The notes below the pieces were generated by a model. The model worked only from the letters and a program-made list of their open reading frames with translations. It was not told where the DNA came from and did not search any database. From Paludibacteraceae bacterium (lineage in GTDB: Bacteria > Bacteroidota > Bacteroidia > Bacteroidales > Paludibacteraceae), in the NCBI GenBank assembly GCA_017541805.1, contig JAFXYK010000043.1, forward strand, positions 1 to 36,098: a stretch of DNA of 36,098 nucleotides, given 5' to 3'. This document shows, piece by piece, positions 14,840 to 24,212 of this stretch (position 1 is its first letter; each line of letters begins with the position of its first letter). A program made the translations under genes and the position numbers.

Positions 14840-15679
14840 ATGAGAACAAATTTTGATCAACTTCTCGAGGCTGGTGCACACTTTGGCCACCTCAAACGTA
14901 AATGGAATCCGGCAATGGCTCCCTACATCTACATGGAGCGCAACGGTATCCACATCATCGACCTCAACAAGACTGCTATCAAAGTAGAAGAGGCAGCAGA
15001 GGCTTTGAAGAACTTGGCTCGCAGCGGCCGTAAGGTATTGTTCGTAGGTACGAAAAAGCAGGCTCAGGAAGTCGTAGCTGCTCGTGCGCAAGAAGTAGGC
15101 ATGCCGTACATCACCGAGCGTTGGGCTGGTGGTATGCTCACCAACTTCCCGACCATCCGTAAGGCAGTGAAGAAAATGAGCCAAATCGATAAGATGGCTA
15201 CTGATGGCACGATGGATAACATGTCCAAGCGTGAGAAACTGCAGATCAGCCGTAAGCGCGAGAAGCTGGAGAAGAACCTTGGTTCTATCGCAGACATGAC
15301 TCGTCTGCCGAGCGCTGTGTTCGTAGTAGACGTGATCAAAGAGAAGATTGCAGTAGCAGAGGCTAACCGTCTCGGTATCCCTGTATTTGCTATCGTTGAT
15401 ACCAACTCGAATCCTAACAACATTGACTTCGTTATCCCCGCTAACGACGATGCTACCAAGGCTATCGACGTGATTCTCGGTGCTGTTTGCGAGGCTATTA
15501 AAGAGGGTCTCGAGGAGCGTAAGGTAGAGAAAGCTGACGAAGAGGCTGCTGAAGCACAAGCTGCAACAGAGGCTCCGGCTCCGAAAGAGCGCCGTCAACG
15601 TATCCGCAAAGCTGCTCCAAAAGCAGAGGCTGAGAAAGTAGCAGAGGCTAAGGAAGAAGCTAAAGAAGAGGAGGCATAA
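14840..15679 (+). CDS. rpsB: 30S ribosomal protein S2
   Basis: A 279-aa small-subunit protein. Typical S2 blocks: [21 protein letters not shown] at the start, [44 protein letters not shown], and [28 protein letters not shown]. After the core the last 45 or so residues form an Ala/Glu/Lys/Arg-rich tail ([20 protein letters not shown] and onward). Such low-complexity tails are frequent on Bacteroidota S2. It starts after a 172-base leader and is followed two bases later by tsf, the conserved rpsB-tsf pair. Confidence 0.97.
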   Translation: MRTNFDQLLEAGAHFGHLKRKWNPAMAPYIYMERNGIHIIDLNKTAIKVEEAAEALKNLARSGRKVLFVGTKKQAQEVVAARAQEVGMPYITERWAGGMLTNFPTIRKAVKKMSQIDKMATDGTMDNMSKREKLQISRKREKLEKNLGSIADMTRLPSAVFVVDVIKEKIAVAEANRLGIPVFAIVDTNSNPNNIDFVIPANDDATKAIDVILGAVCEAIKEGLEERKVEKADEEAAEAQAATEAPAPKERRQRIRKAAPKAEAEKVAEAKEEAKEEEA

Positions 15680-15681
15680 TT

Positions 15682-16674
15682 ATGGCAGTTACATTAGCTG
15701 ATATCAAGAAATTACGTGACATCACCGGTGCCGGTATGATGGACGTAAAGAAGGCCCTCGAAGAGGCAAACGGTGATTTCGAGGTTGCGAAGGACTTGCT
15801 CCGCAAGCGTGGACAGGCTATCGCAGCAAAACGTAGCGATCGTGAGGCTTCGGAAGGTTGCGTACTCGCTAAAGTAAAAGGTAACTTTGGCGCTATCGTT
15901 GGCGTGAAGTGCGAGACTGACTTCGTTGCTAAAAACGAGGACTTCGTAGGTATGGTTAAATTGATTCTAGACGCTGCTTTGGATAACAAAGTACAGAGCC
16001 AAGAGGAACTCAAGAACCTCAAGATCGGTAATTTCACTGTAGCTGAGATCATCACCGAGCGCTCCGGCGTGACAGGTGAGAAGATGGAACTCGCTGACTA
16101 CGCTTGCCTTGAGGCACCGGTAGTTGACGCATACAACCACCTGGGTAACAAACTGAGTTCACTCGTTGCTGCAGAGGCTGGTTCGGAGCAAGAGACCGTT
16201 CATGGTATCTCCATGCAGGTAGCCGCTATGAGCCCGATCGCTCTCGACGCAGATCACGTTGCAGAAGAGGTGAAGAAACATGAGCTTGAGGTAGCTATCG
16301 AGAAGACCAAACAGGACGAGATCAACAAAGCTGTTGAGAACGCTCTGCGCAAAGCAGGTCTGAACCCCGCTCACTGCGATAGCGATGATCACATCGCGTC
16401 CAACACCGCTAAGGGTTGGTTGACCGAGGAGCAAGCTCAAGTGGCTCGCGACATCCGCGCTACCGTTCCTGCTGAGGCAGAGGCTAACCTCGCTGCACAG
16501 GCCAAGAAGATCGAGATGATTGCCACCGGTCGTCTGAATAAATTCCTCAAAGAGAGCACGCTCGTAGAGCAGGCTTATATCATGAGTGAGAGCAAAGAAC
16601 TTGTAAAAGACGTTCTGAAAGCGAAAGGTGTAGTCATTAAAGACTTCCGTCGTATCACATTGGCTGCAGAATAA
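15682..16674 (+). CDS. tsf: Elongation factor Ts
   Basis: A 330-aa guanine nucleotide exchange factor for EF-Tu. The N-terminal UBA-like domain ([20 protein letters not shown], then [13 protein letters not shown]) is followed by the EF-Tu-contacting motif [13 protein letters not shown] and the paired core domains. Length and order match Bacteroidota EF-Ts. The ATG lies two bases after the rpsB stop. The 3' end overlaps the convergent recQ gene by 20 bases, and its terminator lies wholly inside the recQ coding sequence. Confidence 0.97.
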   Translation: MAVTLADIKKLRDITGAGMMDVKKALEEANGDFEVAKDLLRKRGQAIAAKRSDREASEGCVLAKVKGNFGAIVGVKCETDFVAKNEDFVGMVKLILDAALDNKVQSQEELKNLKIGNFTVAEIITERSGVTGEKMELADYACLEAPVVDAYNHLGNKLSSLVAAEAGSEQETVHGISMQVAAMSPIALDADHVAEEVKKHELEVAIEKTKQDEINKAVENALRKAGLNPAHCDSDDHIASNTAKGWLTEEQAQVARDIRATVPAEAEANLAAQAKKIEMIATGRLNKFLKESTLVEQAYIMSESKELVKDVLKAKGVVIKDFRRITLAAE

Positions 16675-18367
16675 TCCGCGCCAATTCACGACAAACATCG
16701 CAGTGCCCACAAGGCACTGCGTTTTTTTCTCCGAAATACGCCAACAATACCTGCTCGCGGCAGAATTGCGTCTGATCGGCATATTCCAGCATCGCACGCA
16801 GTTTCTGCACGAAGCGCTCCTGACGCTGCTCGAAGATGGCGGGCGATAGATAGATCTCTGTCTGTCGCTCGTTTGTCATTGTAAGGCTGCAACCCACGCT
16901 GCGAGGAATATACGTTATTATGCCGCGCTGTGCTAACGAAACGAGAAGTTGGTGTGTCGCATCATTATCGGCTTCGCGGACATACTGCAGTTCGGTATAG
17001 ATACCCGAATAGGTGCGCATGAGCATGTCCAGCAGTTCCGCCTGTTCGTACGACAGGTTATACTCGTCTAACTGGTGCCGCGGCACATGAATCTGTACGC
17101 GCGGTTGCGTTTCATGTTCTTCCTCGAAGTCGATATATCCGGCTTGGGTCAAGATATGCAGTGCCGAGTAGGTTTGTATGACGGGTAACTTCATCACATG
17201 GCACAGTTGGTCGATATGCAGCGCAAAACGATGCCCCAAACCGCTACCGGCTCCTATCTGCAGAAAATCCATCGTCTTGTGATACACCTGCTCCACGAAC
17301 TCCTTCGGCGGGAAAGTATCCACGGCGCGCTTCTGCAGTTTTGCCTTGTCTTCTGCTTCGTTATACAGCAGCACTGCATACGCCGTTTGTCCGTCGCGTC
17401 CGGCGCGTCCTGCCTCCTGATAATAACTCTCTAGATGACTCGGCAAATCATAGTGAATGACGAGGCGCACGTCAGGTTTGTCAATACCCATCCCAAAGGC
17501 ATTAGTAGCCACTATGACGCGTGTCTTGCCTTCCGTCCATGCTTCCTGCCGCTCATTGCGTTCCTTGGTCGTCAAGCCGGCATGGTAATAATCGGCACTT
17601 TCGCCATTTGCCTGTAACCATTCGCCTAATTCCTGCGCGCGCTTGCGGTTGCGCACATAGACGATGGCAGAACCCGGCACTTTGGATAAGATATGTGCCA
17701 CTTGTTCGGCTTTATTATCCGTACGACGTACTACGTACGTCAAGTTCTCGCGATGGAAGGATTTGCGCAGCACATTGCGTGCTTGGAAACCCAGTTTATC
17801 TTGAATGTCCTCAATGGTATCCGGTGTGGCAGTTGCCGTCAAAGCTAACACCGGCACATCCGGCAGCAGTGCACGAATAGCGGCAATATTGAGATATGAC
17901 GGCCGGAAATCATAGCCCCATTGCGAGATACAATGGGCTTCATCCACGGCGATGAGACCTATCGGTAGATCTGCCAGCCGCTTACGAAACTCCTCGCTCT
18001 CCAGCCGCTCGGGGCTGCAATAGAGAAAATGATAGGGACCGTACAAACAGTTATCCAGCGCTGTGCGCTGTTTATCCCAACTGAGGCCGGTATAGACAGC
18101 CGCGGCATGAATACCGCGCGCTTGCAGGTTAGCCACCTGATCGCGCATCAAAGCGATGAGCGGCGTGATAACAAGGCACAGCCGTTTATCCGGATGCTCA
18201 TTGGCCATCACAAGGGTAGGCACCTGAAAACAGATACTTTTTCCACCACCGGTAGGCATGAGCGCTAGTGTGTCGCGTCCCGCTAACACCGATGCGATGA
18301 TCTCCTCCTGCAACGGACGGAACTCATCGTACCCAAAATATGTCTTAAGTGCCTCTCTTGCTGTCAT
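16655..18367 (-). CDS. recQ: RecQ-family ATP-dependent DNA helicase (no HRDC domain)
   Basis: A 570-aa 3'-5' DNA helicase acting in recombination and replication repair. Visible motifs: FRPLQEEII (Q-like motif 0), Walker A MPTGGGKS (37-44), [10 protein letters not shown] (142-151), the SAT-like LALTATAT, helicase C motifs ([18 protein letters not shown] and [10 protein letters not shown]), and a C-terminal RQC-type zinc site. The last four cysteines follow Cx16Cx2Cx2C (FCRE to PCGHCDVC). The protein stops soon after, with no HRDC domain, as in many short RecQ-like proteins. The promoter at 18375-18406 puts the transcript start within a few bases of the ATG. The 3' end overlaps tsf by 20 bases. 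Confidence 0.92.
   Translation of the reverse strand: MTAREALKTYFGYDEFRPLQEEIIASVLAGRDTLALMPTGGGKSICFQVPTLVMANEHPDKRLCLVITPLIALMRDQVANLQARGIHAAAVYTGLSWDKQRTALDNCLYGPYHFLYCSPERLESEEFRKRLADLPIGLIAVDEAHCISQWGYDFRPSYLNIAAIRALLPDVPVLALTATATPDTIEDIQDKLGFQARNVLRKSFHRENLTYVVRRTDNKAEQVAHILSKVPGSAIVYVRNRKRAQELGEWLQANGESADYYHAGLTTKERNERQEAWTEGKTRVIVATNAFGMGIDKPDVRLVIHYDLPSHLESYYQEAGRAGRDGQTAYAVLLYNEAEDKAKLQKRAVDTFPPKEFVEQVYHKTMDFLQIGAGSGLGHRFALHIDQLCHVMKLPVIQTYSALHILTQAGYIDFEEEHETQPRVQIHVPRHQLDEYNLSYEQAELLDMLMRTYSGIYTELQYVREADNDATHQLLVSLAQRGIITYIPRSVGCSLTMTNERQTEIYLSPAIFEQRQERFVQKLRAMLEYADQTQFCREQVLLAYFGEKNAVPCGHCDVCRELARIILQPM
16699..16728 (+). terminator. Intrinsic terminator of the ribosomal operon, inside recQ
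   Basis: A 9-bp perfect stem (16699-16707 with 16713-16721), 5-nt loop and seven T residues, 25 bases after the tsf stop. On the other strand the same bases encode the RecQ zinc-site residues AVPCGHC. Confidence 0.9.
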
Positions 18368-18374
18368 TGCGGTA

Positions 18375-18406
18375 CAAAAGTACTGCTTTTTTTCGAGAAA
18401 AACAAA
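18375..18406 (-). promoter_or_regulatory. recQ promoter
   Basis: On the minus strand, TTTG (18406-18403), 20-bp spacer, TACTTTTG (18382-18375): exact consensus. The start is expected only 2-5 bases before the ATG at 18367, suggesting a nearly leaderless mRNA. Confidence 0.85.
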
Positions 18407-18432
18407 TATATGGCTTAAAATGATAAAAAAAA

Positions 18433-18464
18433 TTTGCGTATTTCAATTTTTTTGATTATTTTTG
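18433..18464 (+). promoter_or_regulatory. Promoter of the small lipoprotein gene
   Basis: TTTG (18433-18436), 20-bp spacer, TATTTTTG (18457-18464): exact consensus, divergent from the recQ promoter with 26 bp between the two -33 boxes. The leader is about 40 nt and very AT-rich. Confidence 0.85.
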
Positions 18465-18509
18465 CAGCGAATTTGAAAAACATTCAACCAATTAAATATT
18501 TTTTTATCG

Positions 18510-18887
18510 ATGAAAAAGTATCTCATTATCATCATGGTAGCCGTATTGGGTATGACCATGACAAGTTGCTTGACTAAGACGAAAGCAACCGTAGATGTAC
18601 AAGTAGTGGATATTCTTGGCGTTCCTCAGGACGGACAAGTAGTATGTATGTTCACCAATGACGACTGGGATGAATATACCCGCGTTCCGGCTGATGCCAG
18701 CAAGCGTGTCGTAACCGATGCTAACGGTGTTGCTTCCTTCAACATCCAGGGTATCTACTTTGATGTACTGGACAAGACAGCTACGCTTTATTTCGCTATC
18801 TTCGATGGCGATGACAAATGTGTGGACTACAAAGCAATCACGGTTCGTCAAGGCGACAAAGAGTCTCTGAAGCTTACCAAGAAGTAA
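18510..18887 (+). CDS. Small lipoprotein with Ig-like/carboxypeptidase-regulatory-like fold
   Basis: A 125-aa predicted lipoprotein with lipobox MTSC (Cys20). The mature part is beta-rich: ATVDVQVVDILGVPQDGQVV, then TDANGVASFNIQGIYF, then LYFAIFDGDDKCVDYKAITV. The T-D-A-N-G-x-A-x-F pattern is typical of transthyretin-like or carboxypeptidase-regulatory-like repeats found on many Bacteroidota surface proteins. A specific function cannot be assigned. It is a single-gene unit with its own consensus promoter and shares a bidirectional terminator with gltX. Confidence 0.8.
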   Translation: MKKYLIIIMVAVLGMTMTSCLTKTKATVDVQVVDILGVPQDGQVVCMFTNDDWDEYTRVPADASKRVVTDANGVASFNIQGIYFDVLDKTATLYFAIFDGDDKCVDYKAITVRQGDKESLKLTKK

Positions 18888-18906
18888 TCCTTTGGATTCG
18901 CTTACA

Positions 18907-18938
18907 AAAAATCCCCGGCCAATCGGTCGGGGATTTTT
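18907..18938. terminator. Bidirectional terminator between lipoprotein gene and gltX
   Basis: A 14-bp inverted repeat with one G-U pair (18907-18920 with 18925-18938) around a 4-nt loop. T runs result in both directions. It serves the rightward lipoprotein gene and the long leftward operon ending in gltX. Confidence 0.9.
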
Positions 18939-18945
18939 GTATGCA

Positions 18946-20493
18946 TCACGCTTGAATCGTTAGGATAGCAGTCCGTACGCGCTTGAGTGTCTCTTCTTTT
19001 CCGAGCACGTCGGTGATAGCCCAGATATGCGGACCGCGAGCGGCACCGACCAAGCAGATACGGAAAGCATTCATCACGATGCCGACACCGTATTCGTGCG
19101 CTTCGATCCACGGCATTACAAGGCCGTCCAAGGTCTCTGCATCCCAAGCCGGAGCATTCTCGAGTACCTCGAGCAACTCGGTCATATGTTTGGGTGAGTC
19201 CTCCTTCCAGCGTTTCTTGAGTGATTTCTCATCGTACTCCGTCGGAGCCACAAAGAAGAAGTTTACTTGCTCCCACAGTTCGGGCACGAAGTTCACACGG
19301 TCTTTCGTCAAACCGATCACCGTAGCGACCATCTTCATGTCCGGATTCTCAATACCGTTGGCTGCCAGGGTAGGCAGGAACATCTCTGCCAACTCCTCAT
19401 TGCTGCGCAGTTGCAGGTATTGGTGGTTAAACCATTTACCCTTCTCATAGTCAAATTTAGCACCGGATTTGGATACACGGTCAAGGCTGAAGTCTTTGAT
19501 CAGTTCGTCCATTGTATACATCTCTTGGTCGCCACTGCCGTGCCAGCCAAGGAGCGCCAGGAAGTTAATCACTGCCTCCGGCAGGTAGCCGCTCTCGCGG
19601 TAACCGGACGACACCGTACCATCTTTCTGGTTGTGGAACTCCAAGGGGAAGACAGGGAAACCGAGACGATCGCCATCGCGTTTACTCAGTTTTCCGTTGC
19701 CATCGGGTTTGAGCAGCAAGGGAAGGTGTGCAAACTCGGGCATCGTATCTGACCAGCCAAAAGCACGATAGAGCAGTACGTGGAGTGGAGCAGAAGGTAA
19801 CCACTCCTCACCGCGAATGACATGAGAAACCTCCATCAAGTGATCATCCACGATATTGGCCAAGTGGTAAGTGGGCAGGTCGTCAGCAGACTTATACAGC
19901 ACTTTGTCATCGAGGATATTGCTGTTAATCACCACTTCTCCGCGAATCAGGTCGTGTACATGTACGTCCTCATCCGGCTCTACTTTGAAGCGCACGACAT
20001 ATTTCTCGCCTTTGTCCATCAGTGCTTTCACCTCTTCTGCCGGCATCGTGAGCGAGTTGCGCATGCTCATTCGGGTACGTGCGTCGTATTGGAAATTAGG
20101 TATCTCCTCGCGTTTAGCCTCCAGTTCTTCCGGCGTATCAAAAGCGATATACGCGTGTCCGCTATCCAACAGCTGCTTCACGTACTGGTGATAGATCTCG
20201 CGACGCTCGGACTGACGATAAGGACCGTGTTCGCCCACAGCCTCGATCTCTTTCGTGCCTTTCTTCTGACGCAGACCTTCATCAATACCGATACCTAACC
20301 AATCCAGGGCTTCGAGGATATACTCCTCTGCGCCCGGCACAAATCGGGTGCTATCCGTATCTTCGATACGAAGTAACATGTCTCCGCCATGCTGGCGGGC
20401 AAACAGATAGTTGTACAAAGCGGTTCTCACGCCGCCGATGTGTAGCGCACCTGTAGGGGAGGGTGCAAAACGAACTCTTACTCTTCTTTCCAT
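18946..20493 (-). CDS. gltX: Glutamyl-tRNA synthetase
   Basis: A 515-aa class I aminoacyl-tRNA synthetase charging tRNA-Glu in the cytoplasm. It opens with [17 protein letters not shown], where HIGG (18-21) is the HIGH motif, and continues with RIEDTDSTR. The KMSKS-loop equivalent is KLSKR (268-272). Helical anticodon-binding domains complete it at the normal length for Bacteroidota. It starts four bases after the WbpL-like gene, and no TAnnTTTG box is visible directly upstream. It therefore appears to be the last gene of the polysaccharide operon, an odd position for an essential gene. A weak or non-consensus promoter inside the upstream gene remains possible. Confidence 0.96.
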   Translation of the reverse strand: MERRVRVRFAPSPTGALHIGGVRTALYNYLFARQHGGDMLLRIEDTDSTRFVPGAEEYILEALDWLGIGIDEGLRQKKGTKEIEAVGEHGPYRQSERREIYHQYVKQLLDSGHAYIAFDTPEELEAKREEIPNFQYDARTRMSMRNSLTMPAEEVKALMDKGEKYVVRFKVEPDEDVHVHDLIRGEVVINSNILDDKVLYKSADDLPTYHLANIVDDHLMEVSHVIRGEEWLPSAPLHVLLYRAFGWSDTMPEFAHLPLLLKPDGNGKLSKRDGDRLGFPVFPLEFHNQKDGTVSSGYRESGYLPEAVINFLALLGWHGSGDQEMYTMDELIKDFSLDRVSKSGAKFDYEKGKWFNHQYLQLRSNEELAEMFLPTLAANGIENPDMKMVATVIGLTKDRVNFVPELWEQVNFFFVAPTEYDEKSLKKRWKEDSPKHMTELLEVLENAPAWDAETLDGLVMPWIEAHEYGVGIVMNAFRICLVGAARGPHIWAITDVLGKEETLKRVRTAILTIQA

Positions 20494-20497
20494 ATAT

Positions 20498-21490
20498 TTA
20501 TCGATTTATTTTTTTACTATTAAGGTATTCTTCGTGAAGATGGTAATATTTCTTCATAAAAATCAAATAGGCTGCGCATAAGACAACGATGGTTGTAATG
20601 GCATATATCCAATGCCATTGACGGATATAAATCAAACCTAGCGAAACGATGATTTGAATCGCTATATAACAAAGCGATACGACTTCATGGGGTATCTGCA
20701 ATTCATTGGCCATGATTTGGAATGCATGTTTGCGATGCGCCTGACCAAGGTTTTCATGAAGCATGATTCGGTGGCAGATAGTAAGGATAGTATCCACACC
20801 ATACACTGCCAGCAAAATGATATAAGTGACATCGCCTGTTTGTAAGATGAGTTTGCCGAGCGGTAGCAGGATAATAAACGCGATGCCGATACTGCCCACA
20901 TCACCGGCAAAACACTTGGCTTTTCCTTTTGGACGGAAGTTAAAGAAACTAAAGATAAGACAGGCCATTGCAGCAACTACCAAATAGGACGTCTCCATGA
21001 AATGTAGCGAGTGGTTTAACACCATTAGTGGCGCTATAACAGCTAATGAATAGCCGCTGGTTATGCCGTTGATGCCGTCCATGAAATTATAGGCATTGAT
21101 GATGCCTACGCAAAATATAAGAGCCAGCAATATGATCCACCAACTCTGCCAATTCAGTATTCCGAAGTCGGCAAACATTAGAAACATGGCGGCAAACTGC
21201 GCAATCAGTCGCACGGAGTCGGGTAGAGAACGCACGTCGTCCCGGAAACTGATACCGCATACAATCGTCAATCCCGCCAAGAACCACGGATAATGAAAGC
21301 CAAAGAATGCACTCCAAATCCATGCAGCAAATAGGAATATTATTCCTCCTCCACGCAGCACAACGGAACTATGTGACGAGCGTTCATTGGGCTTGTCGAT
21401 GATATTACAATAATCGGCAATGCGGAAATAGAGCAACTCTAAGACCACGAGCAGAACGGCGATAATGCTATATGTGCAATAAATGGGCAT
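20498..21490 (-). CDS. WecA/WbpL-type undecaprenyl-phosphate sugar-1-phosphate transferase
   Basis: A 330-aa polytopic membrane protein with about ten helices, of the MraY/WecA (glycosyltransferase family 4) superfamily. Signature segments are [18 protein letters not shown] near the N-terminus, the catalytic-loop Asp pair in [26 protein letters not shown], and AGDVGSIG. These enzymes transfer a HexNAc-1-phosphate from UDP to undecaprenyl phosphate and so start a polysaccharide chain. The RSSH/RGGG form is closest to the WbpL group, which uses deoxy-HexNAc sugars. Its ATG follows directly on the stop of the SDR gene (no gap). In known clusters WbpL homologues are often paired with such an SDR, which supplies their sugar nucleotide. 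Confidence 0.88.
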   Translation of the reverse strand: MPIYCTYSIIAVLLVVLELLYFRIADYCNIIDKPNERSSHSSVVLRGGGIIFLFAAWIWSAFFGFHYPWFLAGLTIVCGISFRDDVRSLPDSVRLIAQFAAMFLMFADFGILNWQSWWIILLALIFCVGIINAYNFMDGINGITSGYSLAVIAPLMVLNHSLHFMETSYLVVAAMACLIFSFFNFRPKGKAKCFAGDVGSIGIAFIILLPLGKLILQTGDVTYIILLAVYGVDTILTICHRIMLHENLGQAHRKHAFQIMANELQIPHEVVSLCYIAIQIIVSLGLIYIRQWHWIYAITTIVVLCAAYLIFMKKYYHLHEEYLNSKKINR

Positions 21491-22342
21491 TTACAAAATA
21501 CGTTTTAATGATTCTTCCAAGCCGACTATTTGATACTCAAAATCCACCTTGCTCATTTCTGGGGCATAATAATAGGTGCCGAATAGTTTATTAACCGGCT
21601 GCAGAAAATGACTTGCCATCCGAACCAACGGGTTGAACCCTTTCGTAATCCATATGCGGTGGTTTTGTGCTTTGGCAAAATAACGGACTATTTCTACCGT
21701 ATTGCTCAACTCCCGATTTTGAGGATAAAACGTTCCGGACAGTTGATGCGTGATAGCCTGTAATACAAACTCCGCCAAGTTATCGATGTAGAGCATACTG
21801 CGTTGGCTGTGAAAATCAGGAAAGACAGGTGTCTTGGCCGCCAGCTTGATGAGACGAGGGAAGTTTCCCTTTGACCCTTTCCCGTAAATCATAGGTGGAC
21901 GAAGGATGCAAATTTTAAAGGTGTCGCACTCCAATTCATGTAGTCCGTTTTCTGCCTGCAACTTACTGTCTCCGTAGAAGCCGTTAGGGCAAGGCTGTGA
22001 GTCTGCAGTAAGCTTTTCCGGTTGGAGAGATTGACTCTCATGGAAAACGATCATGCTGCTCATGAATATAAATTGCTTCACGCCTGCTTCTTTGGCTTTG
22101 CGAGCCACTTCGATGGTTAAGTCCCGGTTGACTTTATAGTACAATGCCTCCATGCTCGGTGAAGGGTTGACATGCGCCAAGCCGGCGACATGATATATCA
22201 CGTCGTATATTGAGAAGTCGGTTTCTCGCCATGTTTCCCTCAGCATATCAAGCGTATGAACTTGATACGTTGTATGGGCTTTTATCCATGCTTCTACATG
22301 GGTGCCCACATAGCTATTTGCGCCTGTGATCAATATATTCAT
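21491..22342 (-). CDS. NAD(P)-dependent epimerase/reductase (extended SDR) for a nucleotide sugar
   Basis: A 283-aa extended-SDR enzyme. The N-terminal Rossmann motif TGANSYVG (6-13) binds NAD(P). A Ser at 95-96 (FMSSM) with Tyr123 and Lys127 in YGDSK forms the catalytic set. Pairing with a WbpL-type transferase downstream suggests a UDP-4-keto-hexosamine 4-reductase (WbpV/FnlB-like) giving UDP-FucNAc or UDP-QuiNAc. Another epimerase role is possible. Its start overlaps the stop of the upstream GT4 gene by four bases (ATGA), and the next gene begins right after its stop. Confidence 0.8.
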   Translation of the reverse strand: MNILITGANSYVGTHVEAWIKAHTTYQVHTLDMLRETWRETDFSIYDVIYHVAGLAHVNPSPSMEALYYKVNRDLTIEVARKAKEAGVKQFIFMSSMIVFHESQSLQPEKLTADSQPCPNGFYGDSKLQAENGLHELECDTFKICILRPPMIYGKGSKGNFPRLIKLAAKTPVFPDFHSQRSMLYIDNLAEFVLQAITHQLSGTFYPQNRELSNTVEIVRYFAKAQNHRIWITKGFNPLVRMASHFLQPVNKLFGTYYYAPEMSKVDFEYQIVGLEESLKRIL

Positions 22343-23469
22343 GCTTCGCTTCTATACAAATCTTCAATATATTTCCAAATAACCAAGTGATCGAAATGGG
22401 AAACGACCCATTCGCGTGCTTGCGTGCCCATATGAGGGTATCTCCTTATCTCTATGATTTGTCGGGCAATATCATCCGGGTCATGCGATATGAACAGTCC
22501 TGTTTGTCCGTCTATAATGGCATCTCTACATCCGGTTGCATGGGTCGTCAGCACAGGCACTTTCATCGACTGTGCTTCTAGTGCCCCGATAGGGAAACCC
22601 TCGCGGTAGGATGCCAGCACATAGATATTCATTATCGCATAGTAATATTCCATATCCGTGTTCACCAGTCCGGGAAATACGATCCGTTTGTCTTTCTTAA
22701 TTCGTTCTTGAATGGTCGGAGGCAAGGCATCCCTTTCTTCAAACATGCCGACTAATAGTAGTTTAGCGTGCAGCTCTTCCGGCAAACGGTCAAAAGCGTC
22801 GATCAGTTCTATGATACCTTTGTCGCGCACCAGTCGACCCGTGTAGCCAATTACAAAATCTTTCTCATCGATGCCGTATTGTTCTCTTAGCGCAGCCAGT
22901 TTATGGCTATCTATATTGGCCGGGTTATATTTCTTGAGCGTGTCAATGCCCCCGCATGTGCCATTACCCAAGAGTACTTGTTTGGATGCCGGGCACAAAT
23001 GATCCTTGAGACTTTGTTGCATTAGCGAAGGACTGACGCACACCACTTTTGTGGCGCAGAAAGACGTGACACGGTCGATCCATTTAAGCATTGTACGCTT
23101 GAAACCGTGACTCGTCTCATATACCAATCCATGACGAAAATAAATACGTTTTGGTACGCGGCATAAGAATGCAGCTATCATGGCTATCATCGCACCTTTG
23201 GGCGAATGACCGACTACGATATCTATCTGATTTTTGCGGATATATCGGCATATGGCACGAATGGATTGGAAGTCCTTGCGTATGGATATTTTTCGTTCAA
23301 CAGGGGTAGGCAGGTATGAAAAACCGTAGTATTGAGCCAATTCCGGCAGATCATCGCTGGGACTGCAGGCCACATGGAATGTATATCCCTTCTTAGGGAA
23401 ATAGAAAAACTGGTCTCCAATGAAATGGCGCAGTACAAAACTGATATTTATCACATGTAGTATATTCAT
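22339..23469 (-). CDS. GT4-family glycosyltransferase
   Basis: A 376-aa GT-B fold transferase. The N-terminal half (MNILHVINISFVLRHF) has VVGHSPKGAMIAMIAA and RHGLVYETSHG. The C-terminal donor domain shows GYTGRLVRDKGIIELIDAF, VFPGLV, and the EX7E-type segment ASYREGFPIGALEAQ that contacts the nucleotide sugar. It probably adds one sugar of the repeat unit at the cytoplasmic face. The start is the ATG at 23469, which overlaps the upstream stop by four bases like its neighbours. A longer frame to 23577 overlaps the preceding gene and has no transferase character. Confidence 0.85.
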   Translation of the reverse strand: MNILHVINISFVLRHFIGDQFFYFPKKGYTFHVACSPSDDLPELAQYYGFSYLPTPVERKISIRKDFQSIRAICRYIRKNQIDIVVGHSPKGAMIAMIAAFLCRVPKRIYFRHGLVYETSHGFKRTMLKWIDRVTSFCATKVVCVSPSLMQQSLKDHLCPASKQVLLGNGTCGGIDTLKKYNPANIDSHKLAALREQYGIDEKDFVIGYTGRLVRDKGIIELIDAFDRLPEELHAKLLLVGMFEERDALPPTIQERIKKDKRIVFPGLVNTDMEYYYAIMNIYVLASYREGFPIGALEAQSMKVPVLTTHATGCRDAIIDGQTGLFISHDPDDIARQIIEIRRYPHMGTQAREWVVSHFDHLVIWKYIEDLYRSEA

Positions 23470-24212
23470 TCCTTGCGATGCGTGATGCTGTAGATGCGTG
23501 ATGCCAGTTGTTTGAGTTTGCTGCCGCCTACGGCGAGTATGATCTTTCTCAACCATACATGCGAAGCGGGCATCCATGACTGCGCATAGTGGTGAATCGT
23601 ATGCGTCTTGTCCGTGATGTGCATTTCTCCATCGGTAGAGATAGGACAGAAATACTCGCTTGGATATATCGTGATTCCTTCAATACATTGTATCTCATCC
23701 GTCGCTTGCATACCATGCTTAATTAGCAAATCGGTGGTCGTGGTAACAATAGTTTTTAAATCCATACGACCATCTTCTTTGATAAACTGTCGTTGGTTAT
23801 ATAATTCTATTAACTCCTCATATATCGGATGTCCTGCTTCGGCAGCCAAGCCTAACCCGGGATTAACGGTAATAATCTTTTGCTTTTCAGAGGGAGAGGT
23901 CTCGCATCCCATATAGGCACCCTTGGCGATGATTTGATCCAATGGTTGGATCACCTCTACGTCTGTATCGAAATAGACACCACCTTCTTGATAAAGAATC
24001 TGCAACCGCGCAAAATCACTGACAAAAGCATATTTCTTCGCTTCATAGGCTTGCGCACAATAGGTGTTGCAATGCACATTGAAATTGCTCTCATTCCATT
24101 CCTTGATCTCATAGTCCGGCATAAAGCGTTGCCAAGAAGCAATACAGCGTTTTGCTTCTTCGGGGAGCGGCTTGCCGCCAAACCAACAATAATGTATTAT
24201 TTTAGGTATCAT
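23466..24212 (-). CDS. GT32-like (OCH1/capsular) glycosyltransferase
   Basis: A 248-aa protein of the Gly_transf_sug (DXD sugar-binding) group. It opens with IPKIIHYCWFGGKPLPE, followed by YAFVSDFARLQILYQEGGVY and the metal-binding DTD at 82-84 in FDTDVEV. These are the hallmarks of small GT32 enzymes in capsule and O-antigen clusters. I placed the start at 24212, because that ATG gives the same four-base overlap seen at most junctions here and the family normally begins at this methionine. The alternative at 24233 adds seven residues. Confidence 0.85.
   Translation of the reverse strand: MIPKIIHYCWFGGKPLPEEAKRCIASWQRFMPDYEIKEWNESNFNVHCNTYCAQAYEAKKYAFVSDFARLQILYQEGGVYFDTDVEVIQPLDQIIAKGAYMGCETSPSEKQKIITVNPGLGLAAEAGHPIYEELIELYNQRQFIKEDGRMDLKTIVTTTTDLLIKHGMQATDEIQCIEGITIYPSEYFCPISTDGEMHITDKTHTIHHYAQSWMPASHVWLRKIILAVGGSKLKQLASRIYSITHRKE

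Noticed and set aside
14765..15598. 277-codon open frame antisense to rpsB
   Set aside because: A shadow of the highly biased ribosomal gene, with Ser/Leu/Cys-rich composition and no family.
23470..23577. Longer N-terminus for the GT4 glycosyltransferase
   Set aside because: The extra 36 residues overlap the GT32 gene and are Arg/His/Thr-rich with no transferase similarity. The ATG at 23469 fits the ATGA overlap pattern.
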